DNA of 64,000 nt, from positions 29,414,270-29,478,269 of the forward strand of contig NC_058189.1 in the NCBI RefSeq assembly GCF_907165205.1, in the 5' to 3' direction. Source of the DNA: Coccinella septempunctata (lineage: Eukaryota; Arthropoda; Insecta; Coleoptera; Coccinellidae). The translations under genes were made by a program, and so were the position numbers. Of the stretch, positions 1 to 8,603 are shown one piece after another. The notes beneath the pieces are model-generated. The model saw only the letters and a list, made by a program, of their open reading frames with translations. It was not told the DNA's origin and did no database searches. Position 1 is the first letter of the stretch. Each line of letters begins with the position of its first letter.

Positions 1-241
1 TTCCTTGCACTCAGTTTAATTGAAACTTGACTTACTTCCGTATATTTTTCCGAAACCGTTCTTTGCACTTAGTTTAATTGAAACTTGACTTACTACCGTA
101 TATTTTTCCGAAACCGTGCATGTTTCTTTGCACTTAGTTTAATAGAAACGTGACTTACTTCCGTATATTTTTCCGAAACTGTGCATGTCTCTTTGCACTA
201 AGTTTAGTTGAGACTTGACTTACTTCCGTATATTTCCGAAA
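1..241 (+). repeat. Tandem ~60-bp repeats in Gypsy LTR U3
   Basis: Four consecutive units of roughly 58-66 bp share the core TTGCACTTAGTTTAATTGAA followed by TTGACTTACTTCCGTATATT and end in CCGAAACCGT. The same set is at 5092-5332 in the 3' LTR. Tandem repeats in U3 upstream of the presumed transcription start usually act as enhancer-like elements, but that role is inference here. The related solo LTR at 34614 lacks these units. Confidence 0.85.
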
Positions 242-623
242 CCGTCCATTTTCCTGAAGTGAAATTTTGCCAGCCGTCCTGCGCCGACCAGACACAGCCG
301 TTGACGTCCACGATTTGGTCTACCTGTATATTCTCTTTTGTGTATAGTTTATTGTAATAGAAATAAATAGTTGAACATTAATTTTTGTTGCCAATTATTT
401 TGCCAGTGAGAGTCTATTTATTAAATCAGTTTCATCTAAGAGTTTAGTTAGAAGAGGTAAGTACTCTTTCTGACGCCTAAAGACCGTTGAAAAGCAGACA
501 CTTAGAAGACGCTACCGCCTTAGTCTTCATCGATACCCTTCTCCACTGATACTCAAGTCTACCCGGGCTCTCCAATTCTTTGGGGATTCTGTGAGAGACG
601 TGGGGTTTGACTGATTGCCCCAC

Positions 624-636
624 TGGCGCCCGAGCA
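624..636 (+). other. PBS-like 13-mer inside the LTR
   Basis: TGGCGCCCGAGCA is identical to the first 13 bases of the real primer binding site 53 bases downstream. It is repeated at 5715-5727 in the 3' LTR and at 35273-35285 in the solo LTR. It may be a fossil PBS absorbed into the LTR. Confidence 0.7.
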
Positions 637-676
637 ACCGTAAGGAGCTGCCAGAGTACGAAAAGTCTATCACATC

Positions 677-694
677 TGGCGCCCGAGCAGGGAC
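677..694 (+). other. Primer binding site (tRNA-Lys-like)
   Basis: TGGCGCCCGAGCAGGGAC starts two bases after the LTR end. It matches the classic lysine-tRNA primer site used by many retroelements with one difference. Position and sequence fit minus-strand priming. Confidence 0.85.
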
Positions 695-847
695 TTCTGC
701 TGTTCTGTGAGAAGTTCCTGTTACCGTAACCGTACCGTTTTCTTTAAATACTCTTCACTGGCAAATTGGTAACCGTTCTTTGTTTCTTGTATATATCCAT
801 AGAGTGCATATTGTAAATATTTCTTCTGAGTTTGTGGTGCCGTAAAA

Positions 848-3800
848 ATGGATGTCAACCGACTGAAAAGCGACGAACTTACGTGGGAGTTAGAGGCAAG
901 AGGCTGCACCGTGGGACACACCGTTCAGGAGAAAAGAGCTCAACTGAGAAGGGCCATCCATTCCGACATACCGTTCATTCCAAGAGATGAAATTGACCAG
1001 GCACAGGAAATTGGGGTTTGTGGTGCCAAGTTGTTCGACTTGATGGGAGAGATATGTGAGTTCGATTTTAATAATAGAGACAATGAGTTGCAGCGCATTA
1101 GGAGCCGGATACTGCACGTTCAAGGCCGACTGAGAAGTCTATCTCCGGAAGCTGTCAGTCTGCTTCACAAGAAAACCGAGCTGGAGCACTCTCTGAAGAT
1201 GGCTATGAGATTGCTGGAGAATACTCACTGGTTAGGTGGTATTCCAGAGAACCTGTCAGCCGGCACACCGTCGCTGATTGACCAGGAATTACCGGACTGC
1301 GCATCTAGACTTGGTCCAGGTCTGATTCCGTGCTCAACCACCGTTGGAGAAGCAGACTTGTTGAATTTGGGAGAAGATTGTGACATATCCCGATCGACCA
1401 CTCATGATGACCGGCTGCAGCAAAACCGACAAGAAGTTTGCAGATTAATAACCGAACAAATTGAACGTACTTTTTTGCAGAAACAACCTTCATACCACCG
1501 ACCGCCCGCCGACATCCTCCCATTTACCGTTGAACAAGCACTGCCAACCGACCGAACCAGTGAGGAAAACAGACCGCTAATAACATCCCCTGAGTCAAGG
1601 CGATTAGCGAGGGAGTTTGCCGAATCAACCAGGAGAGTTTCATTTGCCTCATCTCCTACCGATACCGCTGGAATGAGAGAAGTAAGAAGCGAAGTACCGA
1701 CGACCAAGGAAACCGAACTGACGACCGAGTACCCGCCGATGAAACCGCCGAAAACCACCGACCATTCCATCGTTCCTACCGTTCCTGTGTGGAAATGGAA
1801 CCTGACGTTCGATGGGTCAACCAGTGTGACCTCATTCCTGGAGGAGGCTGAGTATCTTGCCGAGGCTAGAAAGGTGAGCCACGAACAGTTATTCGAGTCA
1901 ATATACGAGCTGTTACGTAGGGATGCAAGAGACTGGTACATTCCCCGGAGAGGCACCTTCACCGACTGGACCGATTTCAAGGAACAACTCCGAGAGGCCT
2001 TTCTTCCTCCCGACTACGAGGACATCCTTTTGGAGGAAATCAAGAAACGCACTCAAGGAACCGATGAGCGACTCTTGTTGTATGTAACTCGAATGCAAAA
2101 TCTGTTTCAGAAGCTGACCGTAAAGCGACCGACCGAGGAAGAACAGGTGAATATCATCCGACGACGTTTACTGCCAGAACTGCAAACCGCCCTGGCCTTC
2201 CAACCGACTTCAACCATAGATGAACTGCTTCGAAAAGGAAAAGTGTTCGAATTGGTCAAATGGCAAAGTGCTAACTATGCTTTGCCACCGATCCAAAAGA
2301 GTCTCATCAACGAACCGCATCTTACCTTCCGAAATCCCTCACCGAACGTCCAACCGATCGGAATGCACCTCAGCACACTGTCCGAACCGTCCGATAAACC
2401 GAAACTTGTACAAAACTCTACAGCACGTCAGAGACAAGATGAACCGAAGAATACCGTCCGACCGCCAACCGAAACCCAGTGCTGGAGATGTGGTGGTAAG
2501 GGCCATCTACGAGTACAGTGTACATCGAAACCGATACTTTTCTGCTCTCGATGTGGTAAGAAGGGTATAATGTCCAAAGATTGTCAGTGTCCGTTACCGA
2601 GAACCCCGGTTATTCCGAAGAAAATCCTTTCTGATAACCGTCCTATAACTAATGTTCTTATAGGAGACAAGGAGTTCCGGGCATTATTGGACACCGGATC
2701 AACCAGGTCCTTCATCAGCAGTGAAGTGGCTGCTCACTGCAAGGCCGCTGGAATAACACCGAATTATGTTGGAGACGTTACCACCACCGTCGCTAACGGA
2801 AGTTCTATCCCGATTAAGGAAATGTACACAGCACAGGTTCAGGTTGGATCCGAAAATATTGAGGCTACGTGGTTGTTAGTTTCAGATTTACCGATCAGTG
2901 TAGTACTGGGAATGGATGTACTGAGAGCACACGACTTCTCCATCAATCTCCAAACCGCCGAATGCTTTCTGAATGGCAGGTCCCTAAAGGACAAGCCCAT
3001 GACGCAGGAAGAGCAGAATCCGTCACCGTTACCGTTACCGTCACCGTTACCGTTACCGTCACCGTTACCGTTACCGTTACCGACCGAAGGAACCATATGC
3101 CTGACCGAGGACAATGTAAGTTGCTCATGGTACAGGAGGAAATTGGCAGAGGTGAAATCGAATCCTACAGCGTTTCCTGACTACAGGATAGTGTCAGGAA
3201 AATTATACCGCCATTTTTGCGATTCCGATGATTTTACAGAGCCAGAATTGGGAAATCCCTGGAAGTTATGTGTTCCGAAAGATGACCGAAGAGAAGTCCT
3301 TCTCGAAAACCACGACCGACCGACCGCTGGACACTTGGGAATAGCAGAAACCAAATTTCGCATAGCCCGCAGCTACTATTGGCCAGGAATGTTCCGAGAA
3401 ATTGCCCAATATGTCCGAAAATGTAGCAAGTGTCACCGATACAAGGTTTCACAGCAGAAACCGGCAAGGAATCATTCCTATGTGGTGGAAGAACCTTGTA
3501 AAAAGGACAGATTCTCCAAACGGATGGAATTTAGGCCCATGAGAACAACTGTCCAAAGAGGTGTGTACCAGGCTTCCAAGGAAGATGAAGTGAATTCCCC
3601 AAAGCAGGAGTCAACCGAAGACCCCAGAGCATTCTTGAACTTTGATAGGGAAATGCGTTCACCGAACGCCAAATTTTCTACCGAGATTGCTATCAAGGAG
3701 GGAGGGAATCACACCGAACCGGATACCGAACCGCAAGTTGCTTACCATGTAAATAACCGTAACCGATTTACCGAAACTAAATTTGTCCGAACTAGATTAA

Positions 3801-4081
3801 CACGAGCCTTCGTCCAGCAAAGTCACTATAACCTACGTCGTAAGGACTGGCGTCATAGGATTGGAGACCAAGTGTACCGAAGAGGGCATTCCTTATCTTC
3901 AGCAGTAGAAGGAGTTGCCGCCAAGTTGGCTCCGAAATACTCCGGACCGTATACCGTTGTAGGCATAGTCTCTCCTGTGGTGTATGACATCAGGGATGGC
4001 AGTGGTGAGGTTGTCAGACACATCCACATAAAGGACCTGAAATCCCCTGGGATTGAAAGGTATATGCCGTTAAGAACCTGA
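848..4081 (+). CDS. Gag-protease-integrase remnant polyprotein, RT-less Gypsy element
   Basis: An uninterrupted 1077-codon frame of an LTR element. Visible in order: an N-terminal SAP-like helix pair (about residues 4-38), a Ty3/Gypsy Gag capsid-like region (about 315-448), a CCHC knuckle CWRCGGKGHLRVQC near 545, a second knuckle near 565 that lost its histidine (CSRCGKKGIMSKDC), and an aspartic protease with LLDTGST near 615. These are followed by a Ser-Pro-Leu repeat (about 725-746), an integrase H2C2 zinc domain (about 820-865, ending CSKCHRY) and a C-terminal GPY/F-type module (KYSGPYTVVG near 1030). Reverse transcriptase, RNase H and the integrase DDE core, which belong between protease and zinc domain and between zinc domain and C-terminus, are absent, yet the frame stays open. 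The start is the first ATG after the PBS. The element is inferred to be non-autonomous and to need enzymes in trans. Confidence 0.9.
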   Translation: MDVNRLKSDELTWELEARGCTVGHTVQEKRAQLRRAIHSDIPFIPRDEIDQAQEIGVCGAKLFDLMGEICEFDFNNRDNELQRIRSRILHVQGRLRSLSPEAVSLLHKKTELEHSLKMAMRLLENTHWLGGIPENLSAGTPSLIDQELPDCASRLGPGLIPCSTTVGEADLLNLGEDCDISRSTTHDDRLQQNRQEVCRLITEQIERTFLQKQPSYHRPPADILPFTVEQALPTDRTSEENRPLITSPESRRLAREFAESTRRVSFASSPTDTAGMREVRSEVPTTKETELTTEYPPMKPPKTTDHSIVPTVPVWKWNLTFDGSTSVTSFLEEAEYLAEARKVSHEQLFESIYELLRRDARDWYIPRRGTFTDWTDFKEQLREAFLPPDYEDILLEEIKKRTQGTDERLLLYVTRMQNLFQKLTVKRPTEEEQVNIIRRRLLPELQTALAFQPTSTIDELLRKGKVFELVKWQSANYALPPIQKSLINEPHLTFRNPSPNVQPIGMHLSTLSEPSDKPKLVQNSTARQRQDEPKNTVRPPTETQCWRCGGKGHLRVQCTSKPILFCSRCGKKGIMSKDCQCPLPRTPVIPKKILSDNRPITNVLIGDKEFRALLDTGSTRSFISSEVAAHCKAAGITPNYVGDVTTTVANGSSIPIKEMYTAQVQVGSENIEATWLLVSDLPISVVLGMDVLRAHDFSINLQTAECFLNGRSLKDKPMTQEEQNPSPLPLPSPLPLPSPLPLPLPTEGTICLTEDNVSCSWYRRKLAEVKSNPTAFPDYRIVSGKLYRHFCDSDDFTEPELGNPWKLCVPKDDRREVLLENHDRPTAGHLGIAETKFRIARSYYWPGMFREIAQYVRKCSKCHRYKVSQQKPARNHSYVVEEPCKKDRFSKRMEFRPMRTTVQRGVYQASKEDEVNSPKQESTEDPRAFLNFDREMRSPNAKFSTEIAIKEGGNHTEPDTEPQVAYHVNNRNRFTETKFVRTRLTRAFVQQSHYNLRRKDWRHRIGDQVYRRGHSLSSAVEGVAAKLAPKYSGPYTVVGIVSPVVYDIRDGSGEVVRHIHIKDLKSPGIERYMPLRT
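3018..3085 (+). repeat. In-frame CCGTTA/CCGTCA minisatellite
   Basis: Hexamers CCGTCA and CCGTTA alternate about eleven times and encode a Ser-Pro-Leu-Pro-Leu-Pro linker between protease and integrase zinc domain. The repeat keeps the frame and extends the element's general ACCG richness. Confidence 0.85.
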
Positions 4082-4274
4082 CCGAATAATTTTCCAATTT
4101 GAAAATCCGAGAAGGCTAAGTCTTCTTACCGACATGGTGGATACGCCAACAAACAGTTTTTTTTAATTACCGTTTGAGTTCATCAGGTCATGAAATGACG
4201 CCGAGTTCAATAACCCCGCAGCTTTCACAGGCTGAAACCGACATTTAGAAATACCGCAACGATACCCAGGGGGA
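4082..4274 (+). other. 3' untranslated region and polypurine tract of Gypsy element
   Basis: No ORF is seen between the stop codon and the 3' LTR. AGGGGGA at 4268-4274 abuts the LTR's TGTGACG and is the likely plus-strand primer. Confidence 0.7.
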
Positions 4275-5765
4275 TGTGACGAGGCAGATTTTACCCCGCC
4301 ACGAAAAGGAAATTTCTCTACCGATACTTTCTTAATAGGACCTGACAATCGAAGTATTTCGGAAGAAAACCGTTAAATTATCATAGGGGGGATTTACCGA
4401 TTGATTTCATGTCATTGTTTTCCACCGACCAGTCCCATATTTGTAGCGGAGACCGAATATATCTTGTTTTCAGAATTCATATATTTTAGAATTCTTTCCG
4501 TTGAACCGTACTTTTTCTGACTCGAAAAAGGTCTTTCAACTTGTTCCGTTTTTCCTTCTCTTCAATTGTTTCTGTCTCTTTCCGAGCCCGTTGATTTACC
4601 GAACAATTTGAGTTTATCCAATGGGGGACTGAGTTACCCATGGTGGGGACAATTTTCCGGGGTACCTACTTCTTCGAGTTCCGTCGCTGAAGGTCAAGAT
4701 GAGTATGAATCGTTGTTGAGAGGTGAACGAGTGGAGTGTGTGCAAAGTTAGTAAAACCGTACTTACGAAGCAAAGGAAAATCTAAGTTATAGGTTAGATT
4801 CGCCGAGCATAGAGTTGGGATTTCATAACCGTCAAATACCCTCACCGCCGGACTCTGTGGCCGCTGTTTGACAGCCAGCCAGCTTGAGGTCACCGAGAGA
4901 GAGAGAGAGAGACCGAAGGACACCGGATCATAGACAAACCACCGAGACAGAGATAGAGGGCGTACCCCGGTGAACTGGTGTTTTCAAATTTCGACCTGAC
5001 TGAATTCCGTTGATTATTTTTAAAACCGTTCGTACTTTTCATTCAATTGTGTCTTGCCTTAGTTGAAATATTTTTCTGAAACCGTGCATGTTTCCTTGCA
5101 CTCAGTTTAATTGAAACTTGACTTACTTCCGTATATTTTTCCGAAACCGTTCTTTGCACTTAGTTTAATTGAAACTTGACTTACTACCGTATATTTTTCC
5201 GAAACCGTGCATGTTTCTTTGCACTTAGTTTAATTGAAACGTGACTTACTTCCGTATATTTTTCCGAAACTGTGCATGTCTCTTTGCACTAAGTTTAGTT
5301 GAGACTTGACTTACTTCCGTATATTTCCGAAACCGTCCATTTTCCTGAAGTGAAATTTTGCCAGCCGTCCTGCGCCGACCAGACACAGCCGTTGACGTCC
5401 ACGATTTGGTCTACCTGTATATTCTCTTTTGTGTATAGTTTATTGTAATAGAAATAAATAGTTGAACATTAATTTTTGTTGCCAATTATTTTGCCAGTGA
5501 GAGTCTATTTATTAAATCAGTTTCATCTAAGAGTTTAGTTAGAAGAGGTAAGTACTCTTTCTGACGCCTAAAGACCGTTGAAAAGCAGACACTTAGAAGA
5601 CGCTACCGCCTTAGTCTTCATCGATACCCTTCTCCACTGATACTCAAGTCTACCCGGGCTCTCCAATTCTTTGGGGATTCTGTGAGAGACGTGGGGTTTG
5701 ACTGATTGCCCCACTGGCGCCCGAGCAACCGTAAGGAGCTGCCAGAGTACGAAAAGTCTATCACA
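4275..5765 (+). repeat. 3' LTR of Gypsy-like element
   Basis: The LTR runs from TGTGACGAGGCAG to TCTATCACA, 1491 bp. The start is fixed by the matching start of the solo LTR at 34614, and the end by the 5' LTR. A GA-dinucleotide run lies at about 4899-4911 and the 60-bp U3 repeats at 5092-5332. The last base abuts CCAT inside a LINE ORF1. The target duplication cannot be checked because the other flank is outside the window. Confidence 0.9.
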
Positions 5766-5848
5766 CCATCACATATCACAACCCTATCAGTTCCCTCCCT
5801 CATAGTAACATTACATTTAATACAAGACATAGTAGGCATCAGAATCAC
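5766..5848 (-). pseudogene. 5' end of CR1-like LINE ORF1 (PHD-type zinc start), cut by Gypsy LTR
   Basis: On the minus strand a frame begins with ATG at 5848 and reads through SCIKCNVT and VVICDG before it enters the Gypsy LTR. The C-x2-C then CDG pattern resembles the PHD-like finger at the start of ORF1 in CR1/Jockey-type LINEs. The rest of the LINE would lie left of the window. Assignment is tentative because only about 28 residues are visible. Confidence 0.5.
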
Positions 5849-6183
5849 CTAAAAACGGATTGGTGTAAATATGGGAAAACAAACAAGGGTCACTTTTCAC
5901 AACGGCCGGGCCGATAGCCGATGACTTTCAGACAAACCAGAGGGACGCAGGAAAAACAAACAAATGGAAAGGATGGGATACACCAATTGAATTACAGAAA
6001 TATCAAGAAATCTAATTTTCGAATGCACCCCGAACATGCGAAGCTGATAAGAAGTGCTATCATCTACATATGAGGCTAGATAACAGATAAGTACCGATAA
6101 TCACACGATTTCAGAATAAAATCTCGAATTCGCAAATGAAAAAATGATCGAAACAAGCATCAATCGAAAAATTTTTCTCTATA
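5849..6183. other. No gene recognised
   Basis: AT-rich sequence, perhaps the 5' leader of the CR1-like LINE. I see no coding frame or repeat in it. Confidence 0.5.
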
Positions 6184-6335
6184 AGGGAGATCGGCCACCG
6201 AATGCGAAGTTGAGCGAAGCTGAGAGTTTTCAATGCTAAATGATGAGCTACGTCACTCGATTCGTAGCTTGTCGATTATATTAGTACTGAAAATGCTCAG
6301 CTTCGCGCAACTTCGCATTCGGTGGCCGATCCGCC
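6184..6335. mobile_element. Hairpin MITE, copy 1
   Basis: The ends are inverted: GATCGGCCACCGAATGCGAA near the left and its complement near the right, with flanking TA. The arms continue inward as GTTGAGCG and CGCAACTTC. The TA flank suggests a Tc1/mariner-type non-autonomous element. A related copy follows about 330 bp downstream. Confidence 0.8.
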
Positions 6336-6666
6336 TAAGAGAAGCCAGCTACAGTTTACTTGCCACCCATATGAGAAAAAAATCTCATCCGGAACAAACC
6401 CCGAGCACACAATCACAAAAGATAGGAACAATCAAAACACAACTTCTTTCTTCGTACCGCACCAGATTATATCTTTAAAAGATTTTTGAGGGTACGCACT
6501 ATCTCCTAATAAAACTCAGTTACCATATACACCATCGTCTAATGATCGATACAATAAAGAGTTTCGAAAAATGTGGAAGTCATGAAATATCTCGTGAGAT
6601 ATATAATATTTCTTTATCTTGGGGCATTCTTACGAGTATACATATAGTGTTGGGCTGGAGATGCTA
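6336..6666. other. Spacer between two MITE copies
   Basis: No gene or repeat recognised. Confidence 0.5.
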
Positions 6667-6809
6667 AGGGTGACCGGCCACCGAATGCGAAGTTGAGCGT
6701 TTTCAATGTTAAATGACAAGCTACGTCAGTCGATTCGTAACTTGTCACTTATATTAGCATTGAAAACGCTAAGCTTCGCTTAACTTCGCATTCGGAGGCT
6801 GGTCACCCT
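6667..6809. mobile_element. Hairpin MITE, copy 2
   Basis: AGGGTGACCGGCCACCGAAT at the left end pairs with ATTCGGAGGCTGGTCACCCT at the right, flanked by TA on each side. The interior (GCTACGTCA, CGATTCGTA) matches copy 1 at 6184-6335, so the two belong to one family. Confidence 0.85.
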
Positions 6810-6981
6810 TACTCTTCTGACAACTCTGCTGGCGGTGGCCTTGACATGTCAGCAGATATCCTTAAAAATGAGGCATTGGAGTAAAAATTCAGAGTTAACA
6901 ATACCTGGTAACTTGAAGATAAACAATCACTTCTGAAAAAAAAAAACGAAAATAATTCTCAACTGAACCTAAACTATTATT

Positions 6982-7125
6982 TCAAGATGTACCTTCCAGT
7001 AATATGTTCAATTCTTCACTTATTTCATCATATTCTTCGAAGAAGTAAATTCTTGGTATAATCACTTTGGACCGCCGAGTGCTTTCTTTCTCATCGCTGA
7101 AGGCGTTCACATCGTACGAATTCAT
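6982..7125 (-). CDS. Small unidentified ORF, 47 codons
   Basis: A minus-strand frame with ATG at 7125 and a TGA stop at 6982-6984. It is charged and rich in Glu/Ser, with RSKVIIPRIYFFEEYDEISE in the middle. Its composition looks more protein-like than the AT-rich surroundings. I do not recognise it; it may be an exon or a piece of a transposase. No neighbour supports a role. Confidence 0.3.
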   Translation of the reverse strand: MNSYDVNAFSDEKESTRRSKVIIPRIYFFEEYDEISEELNILLEGTS

Positions 7126-7798
7126 AATGATATCAAATGGTAATAATAACTTTGGTAACAAATATACGTTTCATTTTATAAGTCACTAGTACACTTCAAC
7201 TTCACGGTTGTGGTAAAGGTAAAAATGTCAGATTATATAGGTTATGACTTCCATAGACTTAATAAATTAATGATCATGTTTATGAAGACTTCTGGTCAGT
7301 TCTTAACCATAGAATTGACCTATGGTTAAATAAACTACAGGTTAACTATTAGTAAATTTTATTATCCACACATTAGATACTTCTCTATTTTGCGCGATAC
7401 TTAGGCTGTGGCGCAACATGGATAAATGTATATACTTTCCTATCTTTTCGCATTGAAAATTGATGTGACAGCAAAGTTCGAGTCAATTGCCTCATTTGTA
7501 ATTGGCGACACTGAGCAACTATCTCACACAACAACAAATGTTTATTTTCCATTCCATATATCTATGTTCCAAGTATTTTATTGACAAATGACATGTAAGC
7601 CAACCTGGAATTCACTTGCCTTACTGTTCAGTCGACAACACAGATCACAGAAACAAGTTTAGATTGGAAACTCGCTCGCTAATAAGCGAAACATCAATTG
7701 GCGCTATTATTGTAGCGGACGAGATCCGGAACTAAATTCATAGCGGATACTGTTTTACCAACAATTGAGAGGATAATTTGAAATATGATCTTTCAAAG
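7126..7798. other. No gene recognised
   Basis: AT-rich presumed intron of the dynein gene. No coding frame, exon or repeat was recognised. Confidence 0.5.
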
Positions 7799-7965
7799 GG
7801 ATTAGTTAATCAATTCCCACTATTGGATGCCAAAAAATATTATTGCAAGCGGCTTGGATTTATTGTTGAATAATGATATTTTCGCTTCACAAAAATTCAA
7901 CTCGCTTACAATAATATTTTTTGGTATCCAATACGTCCAATAGTTTAAATTGATAAACTAATACC
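7799..7965. mobile_element. Hairpin MITE with ~60-bp arms
   Basis: GGATTAGTTAATCAATT and ACTATTGGATGCCAAAAAAT on the left pair with their complements ending at 7965. The arms include the strong block CCAAAAAATATTATTG. The loop is about 60 bp. No coding capacity. Confidence 0.75.
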
Positions 7966-8343
7966 TACCTATCGAAATGAAGATCACACACAAAAAACCC
8001 ATCATATCAATAATATCATCAATATCAGAAAAGAACTACAGCTCAAAGATTATAGAGTAGAAAGATAGGAAACCACGCTACTATAGTGATGTGAGCGCCA
8101 TCTGTGTTTCAAATGTGTTTTTAAGGCTGGTTAAAACTTCAACTCCAGTGACATATGAAATTTTGCGAGATGTCAGAGTCAGATGACCATTTTGATCAAA
8201 CAGGTTTTGAATGTTTTGATTCTCGTATCCATAGACAACCTCGTATCGCCTTTTGTTTTTGAAGCTTGTTCTAATTGCTGATTATTGAAATTTTTGTCTA
8301 ATTTCTTGGCGAAAACCTCAGAATATCGTTCGAAAATTATTGT
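7966..8343. other. No gene recognised
   Basis: Presumed intron. No supported feature. Confidence 0.4.
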
Positions 8344-8603
8344 ATGGTGAAGAACTGTGGATCGAATAAAACGAATTTTACTAAAGAAAATGGGAATGTA
8401 AGTATTAAAACTGGTAACATGTGACATTCATTGATTCATATTTTCAGTGCTACGAAGTGGATAAAATTTTCAGGGCGTAAAGGCCTGCAAATACTACTGA
8501 CTACACCATGTGCAATGAACATTTTACTGCAAGTCGATTGAGAACTGTTCATCCACGTAAATTGTTGTATGCAGGAAGCATCCCTTGCATGAAGGGCTCA
8601 TTT
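8344..8603 (+). pseudogene. THAP-domain-like relic
   Basis: A short frame starts MVKNCGSNKTNFTKENGN at 8344 and is followed by a GTAAGT. A second frame at 8505-8597 reads YTMCNEHFTASRLR and RKLLYAGSIPCM. Together these resemble the first cysteine and the C-x-x-HF plus proline parts of a THAP zinc finger, which occurs in P-element transposases and host regulators. A stop codon lies between the blocks unless an intron removes it, so it is probably a decayed transposase end. The assignment is weak. Confidence 0.35.

Larger units (their letters stand above)
1..674 (+). repeat. 5' LTR of Gypsy-like element (left end off window)
   Basis: This segment recurs at 5092-5765 with a constant offset of 5091 and a single mismatch that I could find (position 144, A against T). 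It ends in TATCACA directly before a primer binding site, so it is the downstream part of a 5' LTR whose TG end lies outside the window. An AATAAA at 362-367 is a plausible polyadenylation signal. Near-identical LTRs mean a very recent insertion. Confidence 0.93.

Noticed and set aside
1402..1980. 192-codon minus-strand ORF
   Set aside because: Shadow of the Gag ORF; Ser/Val-rich from antisense codons.
2839..3180. Repeat-rich ORFs on both strands (Gly-Asn and Val-Thr repeats)
   Set aside because: They are the hexamer minisatellite of the Gag-derived ORF read in other frames.
4894..4912. GAGAGA run as GAGA-factor site
   Set aside because: Simple dinucleotide repeat; no supporting context beyond the LTR.
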